Assembly (NCBI GenBank): GCA_013397845.1 | Contig: VZTG01006782.1 | Location: 576,253 to 640,252 of the forward strand | Direction of reading: 5' to 3' | Origin: Melanocharis versteri | Lineage: Eukaryota > Chordata > Aves > Passeriformes > Melanocharitidae | DNA: 64,000 bases | In this document: positions 11,044 to 23,100 of the stretch, piece by piece | Layout of the letters: each line of letters opens with the position of its first letter | How positions within the stretch are numbered: position 1 is the first letter of the stretch | Notes under the pieces: generated by a model | What the model saw: only the letters and a program-made list of their open reading frames with translations | The model's database searches: none | Told to the model about the DNA's origin: nothing | Program-made: the position numbers and the translations under genes

Positions 11044-11225
11044 GCTCCTTGGCTGGAGCGAGGCGCTCGGCGGATGCTCCGTACCTGGCGGGCGGTGCTC
11101 CTTGGCTGGAGCGAGGCGCTCGGCAGGTGCTCCGTACCTGGCGGGCGCTGCTCCTTGCCCGGTGGGAGATGCTCGGCAGGTGCTCCGTACCTGGCGGGCG
11201 CTGCTCCTTGCCCGGTCGGACGGAG
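11044..11225. repeat. 53-bp minisatellite, about 3.4 units
   Basis: GCTCCTT recurs at 11044, 11097, 11150 and 11203, exactly 53 bp apart. Each unit contains a GCTCGGC element and CTCCGTACCTGGCGGGCG. Later units replace GGCTGGAGCGAG by GCCCGGTGGGAG. It lies at the start of SGSM2 intron 1 and keeps several frames open on both strands, which explains the roughly 140-217 codon open frames here. Confidence 0.88.
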
Positions 11226-14200
11226 TGTCCGCTCTGATGGCATCGCGCTGGAGCGGCTCCTGCCGAGGTGGGAGGAGGTGCTTGTGGTGTGCACAAGCCC
11301 TGGACCGTGGACACCTGTGGGGCGCGTTCCAGGTGCGGCTCCCTGCGGCCACCTCTCCCCGTGCACCCACGTATCGTATTTTGCGTTTTTGTGGCACTGG
11401 CTGTGGTGACAGCTGCGTGTAGCTGCCTGTTGTTACACAGCAGTGAAGTGAAGAGGTGACGCTTGTCCATCACTGCAGTAACAGGTATTTTGAACGGCTA
11501 CCTGCCCTCCTGCTCCTTCCCCTCCCCGGTTCACTGCTGGGGAAGCGGCAGGAGCCGTCGAAGTTCAGATGAAAAGTTGTTGCTATGGCGAAGGTTCCTG
11601 AGCCCAACTCCCATGTCCTGGTACTCATTAGTGCTGAAATCAGAACTCATCAGGTGTTGCAGTCAGCGTGGGGAGCGTGGAAGGGGCAGAGCAGGGACGG
11701 ACACGTCAAGGATGGTCTGTACACGGAGTGGCAGGTCTGTGTCCTGGGGTGACCCAGCCAGCAGCCGGCTCTGGGCAGGTGGTACCTGCTGAATGCAGCC
11801 ACGAACCTGCCACTTCGATTAGAAATTTCTGCTTAAACTGAAGCCTTTTAACTGAGGCAGTATAAGGTTTTATTTAGAAGTGGGTGCACTTGCTCTCCTG
11901 AGTAATGTTTAAATATATAAATAAATCTGAGAAATATTTTCCAAGTGTGAACATTGCAATCTTGTGCTAATGCATGAGATGGAAAGTGAAATGGATTTTC
12001 ATGATCCAAGCCAGCCCAAGCTGAGGAGACGAAGTGGTGTGTAATTAAAAAATCTGAGGCTAATTTGTTTTTAAAGTCTCTAAAATGTTTTTAATTGGAC
12101 TCTGGTTTTTAAATGACTTGAATAATGCTTGAAAGCATTATTTGAACCTTCTGTATCATCTGCATTTTGTTTTGTCTCAGATTTGTTTCTTCCTTCTCCA
12201 AATCCTCACAAATGCTCTTTTAGGGCATTTATAGTGGCTTGGCTTTTTAGGGGTTGGCCAGAGCTTTCCAGCCTAAAATAGCCATGAGAGCTTTTGGTGA
12301 TTATAGGCAGGTTGAGGTAACCCCCCTCACCTGTGCCCTCACAGACCTGTGGAAGGGCCCCTGTCTGTGCTCACAGTAAGAAGATGGGCTCAAGTGGCAG
12401 TTGGAGACACTGAGATGGAGATTTTATTTGTCTTCAATAATCAGTAGATGGAGGCAAGAATTGAACACAAGCCACTAGTAACCACCCACCAGATTATGCT
12501 GCCGCTAATGACTGTAATTAACTTTTTCTGATAGAATTTTCAACCAAATTTTTTATTGTATGTGACTTCACACAGCCACTTCTGCCTGCTTGCTGTGTGC
12601 TGTGGGCTTGCTGGGAAAACCTGATTCCATGTCCATGTCTGTTCTCAGAGCCCTGGTCCCCTTCCCATGTCCATTAAACCCATACTCTATTTCCTGTTAA
12701 ATGATTTTCCTATAACCTCAATAGCCAAAGGAGTTCAGAGGCAGCAGATTCTTTCTGTGGGGTGTTCCACTAAGCCTGTTAAAATTCAGTTGTCTTTGCA
12801 AAGTACAAAACAATCATCTCCAAAGTCACTTGGTGCGAAGTGTTTAGTTTATTTTGCCTTAGTGCCTCAGCTAAAACTTCTGCATTTTTCCTTTGGGAAA
12901 TTTAATGCTGTTTGTTTTCCTCAGATGGGCTTTCAGTTCCCATTGGTAGGGAATGTATTTTGTTGGCTCTCACAGAAAGGAAGACATGTAATGTATTTAG
13001 AAAATGTAACTGCTGGGATTCATGCTGAGGCCGCTTGGAAGTTCACGTTTCAAGCATTTATCTCTCTCTGCAGGAAAATCTGTTGTGACAAGCAGACTCA
13101 TAAAACAGGCTTTTCTCTGGCCATTTCCTTTTGCCTCCTGAAATGGAGGGTTTTGCCATTTCTGGATTTAAACAGTACTTTCTAGCTGTGAAACAAACAG
13201 GATAACAATAACCTTAGCAGTTCTATCCTGAACGATTTCAGAGCACTTCAGAAACTCAATTGCTCAGCTTGCAACTGAAATGTAACGACTTCTGAGCAGA
13301 AGTGCAATAGTTATTGAACAGCTTTTATTACACTACCAGTCTTTCATCAGGAGTAAGGAGTCAGTGCAGCAGGAGCTGTGAGTAGAGGAGGTGAGCAGTT
13401 GCTGCACAAGCTAAAGAAGACATGGGTGCTGGACATTAGGTTTTCTCCTTTAAGGAAAAAATGCTGTAGGCTGTAACTGTGGTCCTGGTTATTCTGGTAT
13501 GTTGTGAGCATTCTTCTTTGCCATTTTAAAAGTTTCCTTATAATAAAATTTTAAAAAATTAAAGGCATTTCTCTTGTGTATTTTTTGGGTGAAACTTAAT
13601 AAAGAATCCATGTATTGTGATGTATGTTCAGTGTTTGACTGCTTCTGAAAGTTTTGGCCCGTGTAGAATGTGGGAAGAAGTCAGAGCAGTGATCCATTAG
13701 AACATGCTGCAAATGCTGAGCAGCTTCTCTTTGAGGAGTTCGCTTTGCTTTATCTGGATAATGCTGCCACCAGTGTCTTCTGTACTCTTCGAGTGCTGAG
13801 ATCTTTACTTGGGTAGGCAGAGCCTTCCTGTCCCTGCTCTGCATGGTTGGCAGACGTGTGCCCCCGGAGCCTGGCACCTTTTCCAGGGTGAGCAGGTGTA
13901 CCTGGGGCTGGGCTGACGCAGTTCCTGCTGCAGCTGTTCAGGGACAGTGACACTGAGTGACACGCGTGCCTCTCTGTGCTCGTGCCACCGGGCAGGTGCA
14001 GGCAACAGCCTGGTGAGGATGTGTGGCTGCTGTGTCGTCCTTCAGGGGGCACAGAGAACAGGAGGATGTTCCCAGGCCGGGACAGGAGCCGGTGTCACAG
14101 CCGGCCCCAGCGCTCCCTCCCACCTGCACAGACTCCTCTCCAGGCTCTGGGAGCAGCCCTGGCCCAGCTGGAGGCTGCAGCCCTCCAGCCCTTGCACAAG

Positions 14201-14230
14201 CACAGGTGTAGGCTGGCTGATTCCCTCCCT

Positions 14231-14280
14231 GTGGGGGTAGATGGGTGACTGTGGGGGTAGATGGGTGACTGTGGGGGCAG
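14231..14280. repeat. 20-bp tandem repeat, 2.5 units
   Basis: GTGGGGGTAGATGGGTGACT occurs twice in direct succession, followed by a half unit GTGGGGGCAG. Confidence 0.88.
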
Positions 14281-17038
14281 GTGGTGATGTTTCTGTTAAT
14301 GAGATTAATTTGCAGTTTGGTCAGGTCTGCTGGTAGCTGCTAGTGGGTGTGTGTGGAGGCTTGTGCTCAGAAAGCTCCATTGTCAAGTGCCTCCCCAGAA
14401 CAGAGACAAAGCAGCACAATTCCTTATGGAGAGCTGTGCAAAATTGCAAGGGAATGAAGGAAACAAGCAAAAAATGGCTTGTGTTCCATTTGATCAGAAA
14501 CACTTGCTTTAGCTCCTTGCCTGGAGCATCTATGAATTACGTGGCAGTGAGGGATGACGTGGGATTGAAGAACACTGCATTCCAGCTTTTGAATCTTCTC
14601 ATATCCTGTCTATGCCTTGAAAATGTTTTCTAATAACATTCAGTCACTCTCCAGAAAATGCATGGAGCTTGCTTGGCATCCAGTGGCAGTGGGGAACACG
14701 CAGAGTGCCTGCTCTGTGCCCTTAGCTCTGGAGTCCCGGGTTTGAGGTCTCCTGGGAGACACCGGATGGTGCAGCTCTAGAAAAGTGGGGTTGATTATTG
14801 CATCTAAAACCCTTTTCTTTCTCAGTTTTTATGCACTTCAAATATTTTGTTGACTGGGATCTAAATAACATACTGAGCTGGTTGGGGTGTGTCTGAGAAA
14901 TGTGTGGTAGCAATGAATTGTCTGCCAAGCACTTGGGCTTTTGCTCCTCGAAACAACTCTTCTTCCTTCCTGTTGTTAGGATTTGAATTCCAGTTACTAT
15001 TCTCTGGGATGCTGAGACTGAGTTCATGGTCTGCACTCCTGAAGTTGTGTCTGTGACCTTGAATCGTATGTGCACAGGCTGGTGTGACTCTGTGCTGCAC
15101 CAGGGCAGACTCCCTGTCTGTCTGCATGCCTGTGGCACTCAGAGTTGCTTTTTGCCAGTAGTACATCAGCCCTTTCCTTTGGTGAATAAAACTGTGCCAA
15201 TGGGATTGCTGGGTACACAGGGTAATAGCGATGCGAGTGCCCGTTCGTGAGACCTCCTCACACCTCTGCTTCTTCCTTGCTACCTTGATACTTGATTCTT
15301 ACTCCTCCACCTCCAGCTGCTTCACTGTGAGGTCCTAAGTTCCAGCAGCCATGTCAGAAATACCACAGGAAAGAAACAAATTGCCTGGCTCAGAGTTTAA
15401 ATTGTCAGGCCTCAGGTGTGAGCAGCAAGCCAGGCTTCATAAAGTGCAGAAGACTTGTTTTGAAGTCCTTAGCTATAAAATGTGTTCTACTTTCAAAGCC
15501 TCTTACGTGTTTGCTCTTTCCCCTCCGATATTTTCTTTGCAACTCAGAGGGCTCCTGTTTGATAAGGAACACAAATTCTGGAGGGCCCACTTGATCCAGA
15601 ATTTGGAGCGAGGCAAATGCCATGTGTTGAAACGCTCGTGCTGCAAGTGCCAGAGCTGCAGCCTGCTGCCAGCCGGGCTGGGGGTGTAGGAGTGGGCACA
15701 GAGGCCTCAAGATGATTACTGAGGGAGGGGATGTTTAATTACAGCATCCAGAATTGGTCTCGCAGATGGTCTTGCTGGAGGATGAAGCCCTCCAAACCGG
15801 AGAAGCACCTCCACAGGCAGCTGCAGAACCCAGCTGTCAATGGAGCACTGCACCTGCAGCTTCTCCTGGTCCAGTGCTGAGTGGAAAACTCAAAACCTTG
15901 GGACCTGTCAGTGCCATGAAGTGGTACCCAGTTAGCTCTAAATGTTGGAAGAAAAGAGTGTCTGGTTAAGTCTTCTGCCATGGTAGCACTTACTTTCATA
16001 TATTGAAAGTGAATTGGCATGTGTTTAGTCAGAGTGTCATAACCCTGTAATTGTAGCTCACAAATGAGAGAAGTCAAAAATGATGGTTGATTTGTATACG
16101 GAAGAGAGCAAGCTCTCCATGGCCAGGAGGAAATGAGTGTCTGATAAATGAGTTGGTGATGAGTTGGAAACCAGTGAGGTTTAATCTGGTGTCAGGCTGA
16201 GGAAGCCATTGGGGAGGAATCGCTGGCAGATGAACGAGGGTGACTGCAGCCTCTCGCCAAGAGCCTCATTGTAAGAATTGCCTGCTTCTGCTTTAATTTT
16301 TGTAAGTCAGTAATTTGCAATGATTTCCCTTTGGAGCTTGACACATCAGCCCTGAAACTGAAAAGGAACTTTGTTTTAAATCATTATAAAGTGTGATAAG
16401 TGTAATTTTATTTGCTACAATTGTTAAATCGTGTCTTGAAGTGAAAACTGAAGGCACTGCCTTCTCTGTAGGTACTGTAATAATTTTATATACTGTCTGG
16501 TGCAGCAGAGCTTCGAAGGCATAATTTGTAATTGCTTCCCAGGTAGGGGGAAGGTGGCCCTAAACCTCTCTGGCAATGTGTGCCTGTGTCGCTCAGGGGT
16601 GCTTTGTGCTTGAAAAAGAGCAGAATGGCACAAGTGGAAATGGGACATAGCAACACAATCTGGTTTCATGAGCGGAAGAGACTGTGTGAAGGCCAAGGAT
16701 GAATCATATAAAAAGTCTTGCACAGCTCTTTGGAACTTAAGCTGGAGAAGTGCTTTGGAGGGTACTGTGGCCATGCTGAAATAACTCAGCCTTTTATGGG
16801 GTAACACCCCAAACAGACCTGTCCTTGTTCTGCCAGAGGTTCCCTCATGCCGTGATAAGCCCCCAGGTTTGTTTGTGCTTTCCCTCCTTAAATCCATTCT
16901 TCCCTGCAAAATGTGATGTGAGGGAGTTGTTAGTCTGTTGATGAGGGGGAAGGGGCAAGCAGTGGTTGAAACTGAAACTCCCAAGTGCTGTGCTGATTTT
17001 GTTGGGATCATACAATCGTTTCTCTCTATTCATTTTAG

Positions 17039-17114
17039 GTAAAGCAGATCATGGAAGAAGCTGTCACCCGGAAATTTGTACATGAAGACAGCAGTCACAT
17101 CATCGCCTTATGTG
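17039..17114 (+). CDS. SGSM2: SGSM2 exon 2
   Basis: Acceptor TTCATTTTAG, donor GTAAAT. Encodes [20 protein letters not shown] and IIALC plus one base. It enters in phase 0, which fixes the phase of the missing exon 1. Confidence 0.94.
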
Positions 17115-20100
17115 GTAAATGTCACGCGGAAGAGCTAATGCTACCTAACCTTACTTTTCCTCTAGACATTTATTTTCCCTGCTGTCAGAGGTGAACGCAG
17201 GGATTTAGATATTAGAAATCATGGTGTTCAGGCCCGTTTCACCTCTATATTTGCTACGTGTGTGTACATTACAAATTGTAAAGTAACTCTTAATAAAATG
17301 TCATTATCCAAGTACTCAGCTAAGATGACAGGCTTTGCTGCAGGCTGGCTGTGTGTTCCAGGGAGCTCCCAGTGTGGTCTGCCTGGTCTCTGGTCCTGGA
17401 ATCCTGTCATGGAAGCTGTGCTGCATTGTTGGTGTAAGGGGCGGTGGGGTGGCAGCTATTTCTGTTAGACTCTGCTTGGCCAAAATTAGGAATCCTTTAA
17501 AGTCTTCATACTTCTCTCTTCCTCCTACTGTGATTCCAGTTGGTTTTGTGTTCTGAATTTTTCCTGGTCTGAAGAACTAATAACTCTGCCCTGAGCTGCC
17601 TCATTATTGCCCAGCAATCCTACCTGTCCTAAGGCAGGACTCCAGCCTGCTGCTGCTTTGAATGGAGGCCTTGATTAAGCCAGAAAAAGGTGAAGCTGAA
17701 TGTTCTGTTTTTACTTTGGCTGATTGAATGGAGAAATCCCTTCCAGCAGATTTGGCTAACAGCTCCTGGCTGTTGCTCTCCTGTGTGTGCAGTTCTCTTC
17801 CCTCCCCCACTCCAGTTTCATGTGCCTCTTCAAGAGGTTTTTCCCTTCTATTTAAAATTAGATTGGTTCAGTACATGAGTCATTTTTGGTGAATCTTTGT
17901 TATAAATATAGAATTCTTGTGAATCATTTTACTCTCCTGCTAGGCTGAGTTCAGCAAGAGTCTCCTAAATACATGATAGCTGATTTCAGGGTCTCTGCAT
18001 CAGTCGCTGAGCAGTTTGTAGCTGCCCTAGGTGCTAGATGGCTGAAGGTGCCAGTTAAATGGCATGTGCCACTTGTCCTGGAGGAAATGCTCCAGCTCTG
18101 TGCCACTCCTGCTGGCCTGAAGGAATGGTGCCTCTGTGCAGGTCAGCTCTGCTCATCCAGCAGGAGGGATTTGTAACCATGAGGATTCTGCTCCAGTCTG
18201 TGGTCTCTGCCTGGGTGCTCTGGGAGAAGGAAAGCAGTGCTGGTGTTTTCATCCTTGCAGGGAAGCAGTGAGTGCAGGAGGTTCTGTATTTGTTCCCAGC
18301 CCAGCGTGTAACTAACCTAAATTACATCCCAGGGGCTCTGTCATCCCCTCTGATTTCTAGGAGATCTGGCTCAGTGGTTCAGAGCCACAGCAGCTCCATT
18401 TAGCCTGTGGCTGATGTGTGCCGTTGTGGGACAAAAATTTTGAATTCCTTTGGGCTGTGGAGCGAGTTCCACCGATGTTGTGTGGGGGACAGTGCAGCGC
18501 TGCAGGTGTGTGTGGAGCATCCTCAGGGGCCGGTGCTTCTGCTGGCTGTGGCTGTATCTGTGGCTCTGGCTGTGGCTGTGGCTGTGGCTGAGGCTGAGGC
18601 TGTATCTGAGGCTGTATCTGAGGCTGTATCTGAGGCTGTATCTGAGGCTGTATCTGAGGCTGTATCTGAGGCTGTATCTGAGGCTGTATCTGAGGCTGTA
18701 TCTGAGGCTGTATCTGAGGCTGTATCTGAGGCTGTATCTGAGGCTGTATCTGAGGCTGTATCTGAGGCTGTATCTGAGGCTGTATCTGAGGCTGTATCTG
18801 AGGCTGTATCTGAGGCTGTATCTGAGGCTGTATCTGAGGCTGTATCTGAGGCTGTATCTGAGGCTGTATCTGAGGCTGTGGCTGTATCTGTGGCTGTGCC
18901 TGTGGCTGCTTGCAGCCCGGGTTTGCGAGGCGTTTCCTTGGGAACAGCAGCTGCCAGTGACGTGGGGCTCGGAGCTCTGCAGCACGGCCAGGGCAGCGCT
19001 CTCCTGCCTCACCTCCTGCCCAGCCTGCCTGAGCACCGGCCCTTTCCTGCCTCTACGCTTCTGAGGGAAAGGGGGAAGAAAAAGGAAGCATTTCTATGTC
19101 TCTGCAGTTACCTGAAGCGTATTTACAGGGTTTCCAGTTCAGCGCATTACACTTACAGTGTTTGTCCAAAACCTACCTGTGGTTTGCCGAGCCTTTCTGT
19201 GTGGCTGCCCATCTTTTAGTCTGACAGGAATGTGCTGCTTGAAGCAATTAAAAAACTTGTTTAAGTCCGCTTCATACTGCAAACAGGGTTTATTCATGAA
19301 TGCCCCAGACGTGGTTACCCAAATGATCCCTACATTTTCAATATATACTTTGAAATGAGTCTCAGTTCTCTTTGAATAATACTTTGAGTGTATTAAATGA
19401 AATAATCCTGAATTCCCCATGCTTTAAACTAATTGCCATAGAATTCAGGTGGGTTATGGAGAGTTGGTGTGTGTGTCACAAAATATGTGTTGTTTAGGTG
19501 TAAGTCCTGCATGCCTGCTTGGCAAAAGGAATATATTTACAGTGTTTTGTGGAAAGGTTAGCAGTAAACATGAGTAAAAATAGTAACTTGGGCACTGTTA
19601 AACATGCAGAATTTGGCTTTTCAATGAGATTTCGGTTCAAATTAAGGAAGGGATGACTTGCACGAAAAGCTTTTTTTGGCCTGAATAATAAACCTGCTAC
19701 CAGTAATTAAACCAGTTAATTAAAATGTGCGGAATCCCTTTGTGGCTGAACCAAAAAGGCCAGTTCTGATTTGAGCTGCAGAGTGGTACTTAATGTTGTG
19801 CTTGGGGTTTCTTGTAAGCCTTGTTTGAGGGTGTCAGGTCTGCATTTAACATGTCCCTTGGGATGTGAGGGAGAGGAGGGAGCTGGGGGATTCTGCTGCT
19901 GTTCTGGGGGATGCACCAGAGCTGTGCAGGGCCATCACCAGGTCCTTTCCTGTTTCTGAATCTGAACTCAAATCCTATAAGACATTGAAGCTCTTCTATC
20001 AAAGAAAACAAAGAACCTCCCGTCTTGTTTTTGTTTTCTTGATATTTGTAGCTTTTTTGGTATACTTTGGATACTTGACATGTACTGTTTCTTCCCATCT

Positions 20101-23100
20101 TCAGTTACTGATATTTATTTTACTGCCAGTGCTGATTACAGTCCTTCACTTCAGAGGCATTTGGAAATATTTATTTTTCCTTTTCTTCAGTGTTCTTGAA
20201 TTATCTTTGTCTTCCAAATCTTTTCTAAAACTATGTCTAGACCAGACTTACAGACCAGAAATGCATTTCCCCTTTTGAACCCAAGGAGAAAATTTGCTGT
20301 TTCTGGGTGTTACATTACTGCTCTATCCTGATAGATTTGTTGAGGACCTTTGCTGCAGACCCTGCCATTCCAGGTGCAGAGAAGAGGAGCAGAGAGCCTC
20401 TCCTAGAGGAGCTGAGGAAGCTTGGCTGGCTCAGCCCTAGGGGATGAGCCACTCCCGTTGATTTAGCTGCATTAACCTCAGCTTCTTTTTTTTCCATCCC
20501 CATTATGCATATTGCTTTTCTTCTCTTATTAACTGATGAAAATGAGTGTGTTTTTTCTGGGTAATGCTGTGTTTAAATATCACAGATCTTAGAAAAAGAA
20601 GAACAAAACCATGTCACGATCTGTCCAGTCATGCACTGGGAAAGGTGACAGGCTTTGACTACAGAGCTGGATCTGGATATTAACTGAAGGTGTTTGTATG
20701 CGATCTGTGACTGCGTTTAGTCATGTGTGCAGCCCTTCAAACAAAAGAAGGATGTGGTGGCTGCCCGGGGGAGCTTGGGAGATAATGAATTCCCATTAGT
20801 AAGCAGTCCTTGGTGCTTTCTCTGTGAGAACGGTTCCTCAGAGAGGTGGCCTGAGGCCTTTCAGCGGACATCTGCGGACCCAGAGAGAAGGGACCCTTGC
20901 CCGAGCCCAGCCGAGTGCTGGCTTGCCCAGCTGCCAGTCCAGTCTTCTCTGAAAGCAGCCGAGCAGCCTGTGAACCCTTTGGTGGTTCTGGACATGCTGG
21001 TTGAGGAGGACCATGCACAAACACATCCATGCAGCAGCCGTGCAGTGCTGTGAGTGCCCTCGGCCAGCTCTGCAGGGTCCATCCTTTTTCTCTGTGGGTG
21101 ACTTCCAGGTCTACAGGCACGATGTGCCAGTGCTAGGTGAGAGTTATCGTACTACTTCTCAGTACAGTTTCTCTCGTGTGCTCCTGTAAGTTGTACAGCA
21201 GCTCTTCCAGCTTCCCTGCATTTCCTCTGCTCAGTGAGACTCAGATACTCAGACTTGTGCCAGGCTGTGGCAGGCCAGAGCCTGACTCCACGGCTGCCTT
21301 TGCACTCCTGAGCTGGCATTTGTGTCTTACGTTGTCGCTTCTGCTCTCAAGCTCCTGCAGTGTCTGTGTACATCAGGACTGCGTGAGCATTTATTGTTCT
21401 CAGAAACAGAGCAAGGAAAGCTGTCACCCACAAGTGCTTCTGAGATGTCTGTGCTTCAGGCTGTAATTCCACACTCGAGACCTGATGTGTAGGCCTTGTA
21501 TCCATCCATTGCAGCTTCCTTTCACGGAGCCCTGGGGCATCTGGGCTTAGATAATCATCAGTGTAAGATACTTCCTTCTTCAAAAATAAGTAGATGGAAT
21601 TGTTATTTGGAATAGTTCTATGTCACTCAGTATCTGTTCACAGCAAAAGGACTGGCGTGTTCTGAGAAACAGAGTGGCTCTTGGGTCCTCTTCCCATTTT
21701 AGAGCCAATCCAGTGTATGACAGGATTGCTGTTAATGAATGTGCAAAACACTTAGTAAGACTGGATTTCCTATGGAACAGTTCATCACTTACTTCCCAGC
21801 TTCCTGAGGCAGATGAGTGCTCCATTCATTCTGGAGGTGGGAGGCAGTAGGAAAGCACTGGTGTGGCTGGATTTTCTGGAGCCACATAGTTGAGATCAGG
21901 TGTGGTGTGAACTTTTAGGGCCTTACACATCTGTTGGAACACAATCACAGAGCTTCAGCTGAAGTCATGGATGAGTCTCACTGGCAGTGGAAAACCAGGA
22001 ATCCTTGGAACATGAGTATGGCTGGTGACTGCTGGAGACCAGGTGCCCAGGGTTGTTTGGGGTGGATTGGTGTCTGAGCTGCAGGAGTGCCTGGCAGTGC
22101 TGGTTTTCAGTCTCACTGCTAACAGACCCCAGGGTTAACCACAGCAGTGGGCTTAGTTGTGAGGCTATTTTCTTCATTGGTCTTAGGATGGCTTGTTATC
22201 CCATTTTGCACAACGTTGATTGTGTTTGAAAGAAAAGATCTAATTAGGAACCAATGACTGCGTGATGCTGGACCTCATGTTCTGTTTTGTCTCGTTCAGG
22301 ACCTGAAATCCAAGCAGTTACCAGAGTCATCAAACATCACAATTGCCATCCCCAAGCAATGAAAAATCATGAGTCAGAAATTTTTTCCTTCATGGCCCTT
22401 AGCTCACAGAAATGCAGCTTTTGTAGAAACAGATGTAAATAACCATTGCCCAACCTGACAGTTTATAATCTTAATTCTTTTGGCTTTCTACCCTTGGCAT
22501 TAGTATTTTTAAAAAATGTACTTAATCTGCTGTGGAAATGCAGATCTCTCACAAGCAAAATACAAGTCTCCCTGTATTACTGCTCCTATTTGGAAAACAA
22601 ACCTTTTCAATGATGAATAATGCTTAAAAAATAGTTTACAGAGGTTCTACCTCACTTGATAAACACATTAGCCCAAAGAGCATACCAGAGATGATCATAA
22701 TTGGGTGGAGGCAAATATTTTTTCTTGCACATTTAGAAGGTTTTTGATTGTGCTCCAAAGATGATGCTTAAATTAATGAGTGGTGTGCTGTAGGGGGGAG
22801 GGAAAAACCAGAGTGAATATTAGCTCTGATGTGAAATGAAACAGTTTTTGAACTGCATGTGTTTTTAGCTTGAGAAGTGAAATAAAATTTCTTGTGCTTT
22901 TTAGAGAACTCTGCTAAACATTTTGGTTTGATCCTGGGCCATCAAATTGGATCATTTTCAATATTTAGAGAAACTTCAGTAATTTTGATTTACCCTTAAC
23001 AGTGTTTAATGAAAACACTTCTGTTTTCTGAAGGTTACTGAGATTCTTGAAGCTTAATGATCATGATTTTAAAGAGGAGCAGTCACCAAATTTCAGCTCT

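Larger units (their letters stand above)
10761..17038 (+). other. SGSM2: SGSM2 intron 1
   Basis: No exon of any recognised gene. It contains the 53-bp minisatellite near its 5' end and a 20-bp tandem repeat at 14231-14280. A 172-codon + strand open frame at 12667-13185 and a 195-codon minus frame at 16424-17011 have no recognisable domain and are compatible with chance in sequence of this length. Confidence 0.65.

Noticed and set aside
10744..11473. Minus-strand frames of 177-217 codons
   Set aside because: They translate the 53-bp minisatellite in the SGSM2 intron; repetitive peptide with no known domain.
12667..13185. 172-codon + strand open frame in SGSM2 intron 1
   Set aside because: No recognisable domain, no promoter or splice signals linking it to SGSM2, and a frame of this size is compatible with chance in 64 kb read in six frames.
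18541..18905. CRISPR-like array
   Set aside because: Direct 12-bp tandem units without spacers in a vertebrate genome.
18371..19219. Long open frames (about 204-270 codons) on both strands
   Set aside because: They are created by the 12-bp tandem repeat, which has no stop in several frames; no start context, domain or splice partner.
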